A stretch of DNA of 64,000 bases, from assembly GCA_010093685.1 (NCBI GenBank), contig MU006226.1, forward strand, positions 260,964-324,963, written 5' to 3'. The first letter of the stretch is position 1. Each line of letters begins with the position of its first letter. The notes under the pieces are model-generated. The model did not search any database and was not told the origin of the DNA. It saw only the letters and a program-made list of their open reading frames with translations. Shown here piece after piece: positions 56,121 to 64,000 of this stretch. The DNA comes from Ophiobolus disseminans (taxonomy: Eukaryota > Ascomycota > Dothideomycetes > Pleosporales > Phaeosphaeriaceae). The position numbers and the translations under genes were made by a program.

Positions 56121-56641
56121 TGTGTCCAAGTCGGTGCGAGTTTATGTCGAGTGAACACGAGACTGTCAAGTGTGCAGGATAATGCCGAGTGTGCACGAGA
56201 CTGTGGCAGAAGGGTGAAGAGAATGGACGCGGTGAATTACAAGGTAGCGCGTGTGCAGTGAACAAGCGGTCGGTGCGCAATGGGCCGTTGCGGAAAAACG
56301 ATGGGGGTGAAGTTGCGCAACCAAGCCAGCCCCGGGCTCGCGAGCTATTAGGGCCGGAGAGATGGGACGACGTCGCGCGGGTACGGCGCGCACAAGCCGG
56401 CCCTGGACACCGACCTCGGCACACACTGATGACGTTGCACCTTGGAACTCTTGGCTGGAGGTAACATGTATTTCCAAGACGTGGGTTTGAGTGAAAACTT
56501 TTGTAAGATTTGTTTCTCTAAGAGAAGTAGTGAGTTTAATAGCCATGAATATGCGTGTGAACAGGTTCACTCAAATGCACCCCTACTACTTTCCCAATAA
56601 CTACGATTGATGGGAGAGGATATCCGTCTACACCTCCCCCT
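56121..56641. other. Intergenic
   Basis: 521 bp between the ADK1 start and the YME2 stop, both on the minus strand. It must hold the ADK1 promoter. No clear TATA. Confidence 0.4.
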
Positions 56642-59329
56642 CTAATACTCCTCCCCCATAACCTTCTTCAGCCCCTTAATCTCCTTCTCATACGCCTCCA
56701 CCTTCACCTGACTCGCCATCAACTTCGCCAACAAATACTGCACCCGCCCCGCCGTCTGCGCAGGCTGATTCTTCAACTTGCTCAGCAACAACAACTCATT
56801 CTCACACTTATCAATCGTCGCGTTCTCAATCTTCGTTAAATTGGTCAAGATAGACATGTCGAGGTGGCTGTGTAGCACCTTGTCCTGCGTGAGGCGCTTG
56901 AATGCGGCGTGGTAGACGGGCTTGCCGGCTTTGATGGTGGAAGGGCGACCGTTGGGGCCGGATATGATGGATATGAGTTCGGCTTGTTCGAGGGCGCGGA
57001 GGACGGGCTCTCCGCCGGTTTTGAAGATGTCGTCGAGGAGGAGCTCGTTGTAGCGAAGGCTTTCTTTGGTGGCGAGTTGTTTGATCAGGAGCCAGGCTTG
57101 TTCGGCGTTCCAGTGGCGCTTTCCGCCTTCGTCTTCGACGCCGAAGATGTACATCTTTAGGATCTCGGATGCGGATTGGTCGATGATCTCGTTGACGGCT
57201 TTGTTTGGTGTCTCGCCGGTCTTGATCCTCCGTGCAAGGAACTCGAGATCTGTGAGGCGTCCACCAAGCAGGTCGATGCAGGAGTCTAGCTCGCCGAGAT
57301 CGTCACGATGTTGCGAGGGCAGCTTCTTCTCAGAGCCGTCCTTTGGTGGCGGATCATCCTCGACATCGGCGTCTAGATGTGTGATAACAAATTTCTTTGC
57401 GACTTCGGGACTGCAGTCAGAGAGCGATATTTGGCGGAAGACACGATCGGGAAGTGCTTTGGACAAAGACTTGCTGAAAGCGACGTCGTTGGTCAGGAAG
57501 ATGACATGTGCGACGTTCGTGGTAGTTAGTCGAGCGGCCCTGCATGATGTTAACTCAACCCCTTGTCAGCTTGATGAATCTCAACTTACCACTCTGCAAG
57601 CTTGTCATAAACGATACCACCCTCCTGACTCTTGTGCAAGAAATTATCAATTACAACAACAGGCCTACGCTCGGGATGCGCCTCAAGCCAGTCGTCATCA
57701 GCCAAGTTCGCGTCTTTGTCATCCTTGTGTCGATGGTCCAGAGCGATCTGCTTCAGCGCCGTGGTAGTCGTATTCCAGATCTTGTTCAGTTGAGTTTCCT
57801 GCGTCTCCGAGAAGCCAGTCTTGACACCTGTCGCACCTTGCGCAGCCATATCAATCATGCCACTGATACTGTTCATCCAGCTGAAGACAGGCTTATAGCC
57901 AACTGATGCTGCCGCGGCACTGATAGTCGGGCTATCACCGCGGGCTTCTTGAATGGGTTTGCAGTCGATGACGAGCTTCAGCTTCTTGTCTTGAAGCGCT
58001 TGGTCGACGACAAGCTCCTTCTTTCCAGAACCTCGAGGGCCTTGAACAATGATGAATGTATCAGCAGTTTCCATAAGCCAAGTTTGGATCTGTTCGATGT
58101 TGCCTTTGCGATCGTCCCAGATAGCATCGTACGAGTCATCGTCGTTGTGCTTCCGGCCACGGATGATGTCTGTTGCGTAGCCTTTGATCCACTTGTACCA
58201 CGCGTTATCTTCAATATGAAGAGTCCTCGTGATATGAGCCTTGACAAACCACGTGCGAATCCTATACGTTGTCAGTATCTATGCGACATTCCAAGGCTTC
58301 AAAACTTACGGATCAAACACAATAGCCACCGTCCCCGCAATCAGCGCCGCAACAATCGGTATAATAATCCTTGGATGCCCAAAGATCCAATCCCGCACAT
58401 ACTTCGGCTTAATTTTCTGCTCATATTTGAGCCTCAGTACCGTACCCTTCTTGCCACCTCCCTCAGCTTCCGAAACCAAATACCCATGCATGCAATTCTT
58501 CGCCATAATTGCCTTTCCGAGGCTCGAGTAGTCCAGGTATGCAAACTTGGGCAGCACCTTGGAATCGGAGTCCTGCATGACAATGTCGCCGAGCTTGCCG
58601 TACGGCCGGAAGAACTGGAAGAGCTGCTCTTGACTCAACTCCACGGCATCGGTGACGGGCGCGCCGGGCTCGCCTGCGACGAATTCGCAGCGTAGTCGTG
58701 TGGCGGGGAGACGCATCATGTCTTCTACCCAGGGACGGCCTTTGACCGCTTTTGCGCGCATTTGCTTCCATGGGCTCCACCATGGCTTGATCGGTTCGTC
58801 TCTCATGTACTGTTGCAGAATCTTCTCAATTTCAGACGTCGATGTACTTCCATCGTGCGTGAACTTGACAAAAGCTCCTCCCTCTCTCATACGCGGCAGA
58901 ATCTCCGTGGATTGGATTGGCAGATTCCTCTTCGTTTTCGCACGCTCGATGACGATGTTTGGATCCGTTCCAGAACCGGTCGGGCTGACGAGCCTGTCTA
59001 GTATCCTCGGCATAGGCAGACCCATGATCTTTCGAATCTGGATAGGAAAGACATTGTTGAAAAAGAGAATGCCTTCATTGGGTCCCGCGCTGATGTGGCC
59101 TGTTTTATCTTCACCTGCTTGGAGCGAGTTATACCGGCATGGGACTGTCCAAAGACGTGGCGCTCCTGTTCTTGAGGCTCTTATCCTAGGCTGAAGTGTG
59201 AGAGGTGTCCTGATAGCCTGTCAGCTATCACGCAATGATCTACAGCCGTTAGAAAGCTTCTTTCACGAACCTTGCCACATGCTGCAGTGGGCCCCGCCCG
59301 GTGTAGCAGCTTCGTCGTGGTAACATCAT
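56642..59329 (-). CDS. YME2: Mitochondrial inner-membrane protein YME2 (mitochondrial escape protein 2)
   Basis: Four exons: 59271-59329, 58310-59209, 57590-58261 and 56642-57539; 842 residues. Exon 1 was inferred: ATG 59329 gives a basic, Ser/Arg-rich presequence (MMLPRRSCYTGRGPLQHVAR) joined in phase through a GTTCGT donor and a GCTGAC branch point. The N-terminal matrix part includes an RRM-like region (FFRPYGKLGDIVMQDSDSK). One membrane helix follows (IIIPIVAALIAGTVAIVF) and then the AAA-like domain with Walker A GPRGSGKKELV and a Walker B-like RRPVVVIDNF. The C-terminus ends in a coiled coil. YME2 affects mtDNA nucleoid organisation and escape of mtDNA. Confidence 0.9.
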
Positions 59330-59975
59330 TGACTTGTATTGTTACCGGCTCATTGTGGTTGTGGTAGTTGTGAACACCCTACAGACTGGCAATTTTGATC
59401 TCGTGGTTGTGGAATTGAACCTGAACATGCAAACGCGTTGACGTCATTTCACGCGCGGAATTTACTTGGCACACCATGTGCAGCAAGAATTCGAGTCTCA
59501 TCAAACAAAAACCTGTCCATCCTCAAATCCTTTTTAAGTTCTAGTTAGAATCTTAATAGTGTAGCTAGGACACACACAGGCTTTATGTTCAATCCTAAAT
59601 GCTAGGACAGGAAATCCTCCTGCAACTAGTAGACACAAATGCTTTCTCGCTACACAACTCAAGACAACGGTACAAAAACGTCGTCACAGTCAAAGCAGAG
59701 TTGATAGTGATGTTCATTATAGATTCGCTAATATGTACACAAATTGGTGCGAAAATTCATGCTACAAAAAAATGATACACTGCAAATGCCGCCCAGATGA
59801 CTCCACAAAGTGAAAGTGGTATCTTGCAGGTAAACGAGAGAGAAAAAATGCGCAAAAAAACATAAAACCCCATGCAAAAACCGTATAACAATCTTCGAAA
59901 TAGCCGTGTATCGTGACCTTCTTTTCCTGATGACTCTTCGTATATTTTCGTAAACGCATAAACATCATGTCACGC
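59330..59975. other. Intergenic between YME2 and GLT1
   Basis: 646 bp: YME2 promoter and GLT1 3' region. AT-rich near 59700. No gene seen. Confidence 0.4.
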
Positions 59976-62900
59976 CTAAGCGGCGACGGGAATGGCAGCA
60001 CCGCTATCCTTGCCCAGGTGGAGTGGAGACGCCTTGACGATACCACCGGTGACAGGCAGACGAGTGCTGTAGCCGGTGAGGAAAGAGTCGACATCGCGAG
60101 CACACTGGCGGCCCTCGTTGATGCCCCAAACGATGAGTGACTGTCCGCGACGACAATCGCCGGCGGCGAAGACGCCAGGCAGGTTGGTGTTGTACTTGCC
60201 TGGTGGAGTCTTGATATTCTTGCGTGGGTCAAGCTCAATCACATCTGCCATGACGCGCTGCTCGGGTCCCAAGAAACCCATAGAAAGCAGGACAAGGTCG
60301 GCGGGGAAGAACTGCTCGCTGCCCTCGAGATGCTTCATGTCCCAGCCACCAGAGGCAGACTTGGTCCACTCGACACGGACGGTGTTGATGCCCTTAACCT
60401 TGCCCTCGCCATCGTCGACAAAGTCCTTGGACATCACGCAGTACTCGCGTGGATCCTTACCCATGTGGGTCTTGACCTCGTTGTGACCGTAGTCGGTACG
60501 GAAGATACGAGGCCACTGCGGCCATGGGTTGTCACGGGCACGCTCTGGTGGTGGCTGGGGCAGAAGCTCAAAGTTGACGACTGACTTGGCACCGTGGCGG
60601 ACGGAGGTACCAATGCAGTCGTTACCAGTGTCACCGCCTCCAATGACGACAACGTGCTTGTCCTTTGCCGAGATGTAGGCATCATCGGCGAGCTCAGAGT
60701 CGAGGAGTGACTTGGTGTTCTTGTGCAGGAACTGCATGGCGTAGTGGATACCATCCAGGTTGCGGTTGGGGATGGGCAAGTCGCGAGCAACAGTGGCTCC
60801 GGTGGCGAAAACAACGGCATCGAACTCGCTGCGCAGAGACTCAAGAGAAACTTGACCCTCCTCGCCAACAGTGACGCCAGTCTTGTACTTGACGCCCTCG
60901 GCAGCCATGAAGTCGGTACGGCGCTGGACGACCTTCTTGTCTAGTTTCATGTTAGGAATGCCGTACATGAGAAGACCACCGAGACGGTCGGAACGCTCGT
61001 AGACGGTGACAGTGTGGCCAGCCTTGTTGAGCTGATCGGCACAAGCAAGGCCAGCAGGACCCGAACCAATGATGGCAACGGTCTTTCCTGAGCGGTACTT
61101 GGGTGGCGATGGGACCATCCAGCCGTTTTCGAACCCCCGGTCGATGATGGCGCACTCGATCGATTTGATACCCACGGGTTCTTCGTTAATGCCGAGAACG
61201 CAAGCACCTTCGCAAGGAGCGGGACAGACACGGCCAGTGAACTCGGGGAAGTTGTTTGTCATCTGAATTTTTTTAGCAAAGAGGAAGGGTGAAAAAATTC
61301 TCTGGATCTAGACAAGACTCACCAAGAGACGATCGAGCGCAGCGCGCCAGCCACCCTGGAAAACCAGTTCGTTCCACTTCGGGATGATGTTACTGATCAA
61401 TACGTTAGCAACATGCTTGAAGCAATAGGTCCTGCACAAAGCACCGCACGTACCTGATAGGGCAACCAGTATCAGACTGGCAGAACGGCACACCACAGTC
61501 CATACAGCGCGCAGACTGATACTTGAGCTCATCTTCGTTCAAACGCTGAGAAAGCTCCGCCCAATCACGCGTCCTCGTCTTAGGATTACGGTACTTCTCC
61601 GCGCGGCGCTGGTACTTCATGAAACCACGAGTCTTATCCAGAACAAGCGCCTTCTTCTTCTCCGCCTTGGCATCAGTAACGCTCTCCTCGATATCAAGAA
61701 GGTCGCTCTTCTTCTTCTCCTTAGTCTCGTGCTCGTGCTCAGCCTTGCGGGAGTCTTCGTGGGCACTGCGGACAGGGTTGCCGGGCAGGAGGGGCAGAGG
61801 GTACTCGGACCTGCGCTTCTCTGCGAGCTTGGCTTTCTCCTCGAGGAGCACGCGCTTGTAGTCGACGGGCATGACTTTGACGAAGCGGGGCAATGCGCGG
61901 GTGAAGTCGAGCAGGATGCGTGCGGCAAGCTCGGAACCGGTGTAGTGGTGGTGGTCCTCGATCAGGCCACGCACGAAAGCAATTTCCTCTGGCTCTTCGA
62001 TACCGGAGAGCTCGACCATCTCCTGGTTGACCTTTTGCTCAAAGTCCTGGTGGATATCGAGGACATACGCGATACCACCAGACATACCGGCGGCGAAGTT
62101 ACGTCCAGTCGAACCGAGGACAAGCACACGACCACCGGTCATGTACTCGCATGCGTGGTCACCAACACCCTCAACGACTGCAGTAGCACCAGAGTTACGA
62201 ACGCAGAAGCGCTCGGCAGCGATACCTCGGAAGAAGCAGGTACCGCTGGTGGCACCGTACAAGCAGACGTTTCCGATGAGGATGTTTTCCTCCGCACGGT
62301 AAACGGCATTTCGTGGAGGGTAGACGATCAGACGACCACCAGAGAGACCCTTACCTACGTAGTCGTTGGAGTCACCCTCAAGTTCGAGAGTCACACCAGG
62401 TGCGAGGAATGCACCAAACGACTGACCAGCAGATCCACGAATGTTGACGTGAATGGTATCTTGTGGCAGACCAGCCTCGCCATATCGCTTGCTGATGTGG
62501 TACGACAGCGTAGCACCGAGAGCGCGGTCGGTGTTGACGACATCGCACTCAATACGTGCTGGCAGACCCTTCTCAAGAGCGAGCTCAGATTCGGAAATGA
62601 GCTTGTTGTCGAGACGCACGTGCAGACGGTGATCCTGCTTGCGAACGTTGAAAGTGGCAACGCCGGGACGGAGAGTGTGCGCAGGCGTAAGGATGAGAGA
62701 CAGATCGATGTTCTCAGTCTTCGCGGTGCGTAGATCATCGCGGATGCGAAGGAACTCGCAGTGGCCTACCATATCGTTGATAGTGCGGAAACCAAGCTTG
62801 GCCATGATGGCACGGAGCTCGTTGGCGATATAGTAGAAGAAGTTGATGACGTGCTCGGGCGTACCCTGGAACTTCTTCCTCAGCTCCGGATCCTGGGTGG

Positions 62901-64000
62901 CGATACCGACAGGGCAGGTGTTGAGATGGCACTTCCGCATGAAAACGCAGCCCATGGCAATGAGAGGCGTGGTAGCAAAGCCCCACTCCTCAGCACCAAG
63001 CAAACAAGCGATCGCAACATCGCGTCCAGTCTTGAGTTGGCCATCAGTCTGCACAATAACACGACCACGAAGATCGTTGAGGACAAGAGTCTGATGAGTC
63101 TCGGCAAGACCCAACTCCCACGGCAGACCAGCGTACTTGATACCCGTCCATCGCGAGGCACCGGTACCACCATCGTGGCCAGAGATGAGGATGTGATCGG
63201 CCTTGGCCTTTGCGACACCAGAAGCGACGATCCCGACACCTGTCTCGGAGACGAGCTTCACGGAGACACGCGCACGGGGGTTGGAGCACTTCAGATCGTA
63301 GATCAATTGCTTGAGATCCTCGATGGAGTAGATGTCGTGATGGGGAGGAGGGCTGATGAGACCGACACCGGGCGTGGAGTGGCGGGTCTTAGCAATGGAG
63401 CCAGAGACCTTGTGGCCGGGAAGCTCACCACCCTCACCGGGCTTAGCACCTTGGGCCATCTTGATCTGGAGCTCGTCGGCGTCGGCGAGGTAGTTGGAGG
63501 TGACACCAAATCGACCGGATGCGATCTGTTTGATGGCGGAACGCATAGTGTCGCCGTTCTCCATGCGCAAACTACGCTCTGGGTCCTCGCCACCCTCTCC
63601 AGTGTTGGACTTGCCACCGAGACGGTTCATGGCGACAGCAAGAGTAGAGTGAGACTCCATCGAGATGGATCCGTAAGACATGGCACCAGTGACGAAGCGA
63701 CGCACAATGTCTGTCCATGGCTCGACCTGATCGATTGGGATAGGTGATCGATCATCGAAGTTGAAGTCCAGGAGACCACGAAGAGTGCAGTCCTTGATAC
63801 GCTCATACTCAGCCATGGAGTACGCCTCGTAGGACTTGTCGTTCTTGGTGCGCACAGCGTCCTGGATGTTGGCCATGGCGGTGGGGTCGTTGACGTGGGG
63901 TTCGCCACCGTCGCGCCAATGATACTCACCAGTCTCGGCGAGGCCAGGGATTTCGACAATGGGGTGTGAAGGGAAACCCTGCTCATGGAGAGCGAAAGCA
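59976..64000 (-). CDS. GLT1: NADH-dependent glutamate synthase, C-terminal 1,300 residues (5' end outside window)
   Basis: Exons 61454-64000 (open to the window edge), 61323-61392 and 59976-61262; introns of 61 and 60 bp. The FMN domain is seen in AVAMNRLGGKSNTGEGGED, GAKPGEGGELPGHKV and ISGHDGGTGASRWTGIK. The 3Fe-4S cysteines are in CVFMRKCHLNTCPVGI. The beta-helix domain follows (GKGLSGGRLIVYPP). The beta-subunit-like part has 4Fe-4S cysteines (CMDCGVPFCQSDTGCPI, CPAPCEGACVLGI). It also has an FAD site IIGSGPAGLACADQL and a pyridine nucleotide site VVVIGGGDTGNDC. The enzyme makes glutamate from glutamine and 2-oxoglutarate. The single-chain layout is that of fungal GLT1 (about 2,100 residues); the glutaminase part is off-window. 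Confidence 0.97.

Noticed and set aside
57066..58695. Plus-strand ORFs of 233 and 248 codons within YME2
   Set aside because: Antisense shadows of conserved YME2 exons.
61729..63747. Two long plus-strand ORFs (334 and 328 codons) at 61729-62733 and 62761-63747
   Set aside because: They lie antisense to the strongly conserved GLT1 exon and arise from its codon bias; no domains of their own.
1..64000. CRISPR arrays, operons, riboswitches, rRNA and tRNA genes
   Set aside because: Eukaryotic sequence; no tRNA cloverleaf or rRNA sequence recognised by eye. A tRNAscan-SE run would be decisive.

Overview
This is a filamentous ascomycete chromosome segment. Coding exons are interrupted by short GT-AG introns of about 45 to 100 bp with CTRAC-like branch sites. 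Start contexts are of the CAMC/CAAA-ATG type, and gene families and wording are typical of Dothideomycetes, most likely Pleosporales (an inference from protein recognition, not from a search). There are no prokaryotic features. One run of 159 N marks an assembly gap.

Layout. The left part (1-10.4 kb) holds the 3' part of the DHR1/ECM16 rRNA helicase, an MFS sugar transporter, a solo-LTR-like sequence with a small stop-interrupted ORF behind it, the mitochondrial release-factor methyltransferase MTQ1, an uncharacterised membrane protein and a BED-finger (hAT-like) protein. From 10.9 to 20.3 kb lies a gene-poor accessory block. It holds five genes or gene remnants from two unrecognised small membrane-protein families, here called X (X1, X2) and Y (A, B, C). 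They are arranged as two divergent X-Y pairs (X1/A and X2/C) plus an extra Y copy (B), with a 177 bp Tc1/mariner-type MITE beside X2. Copy A is broken by stop codons.

From 21.4 to 28.2 kb come conserved genes: an aquaporin, a dolichyl-diphosphatase (CWH8/CAX4 type), an RWD-RING-IBR E3 ligase (ITT1/RNF14 type) and an LtrA-type membrane protein. From 30.5 to 43.1 kb is a second accessory stretch. It carries a 16-exon gene with a divergent HET-like core and a 14-nt microexon, a CorA-like membrane protein with an apparent one-base frameshift, a BBE-type FAD oxidoreductase, two neighbouring genes sharing a short motif, and an SDR lacking its catalytic Lys.

Elongator subunit ELP5 and the tri-snRNP 27K protein follow at 43.8-46.0 kb. 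Then there is a gene-poor stretch, a HET-domain gene with two in-frame TGA codons, and a 68 bp minisatellite containing the assembly gap. The right end is housekeeping: BET1 SNARE, adenylate kinase ADK1, the mitochondrial inner-membrane protein YME2, and the C-terminal 1,300 residues of NADH-glutamate synthase GLT1, which runs off the window.

The conserved genes do not form a single pathway; they are ordinary neighbours. The parts that deserve attention are the duplicated divergent membrane-protein pairs, the two HET-type genes, and the number of disrupted reading frames confined to the accessory stretches.
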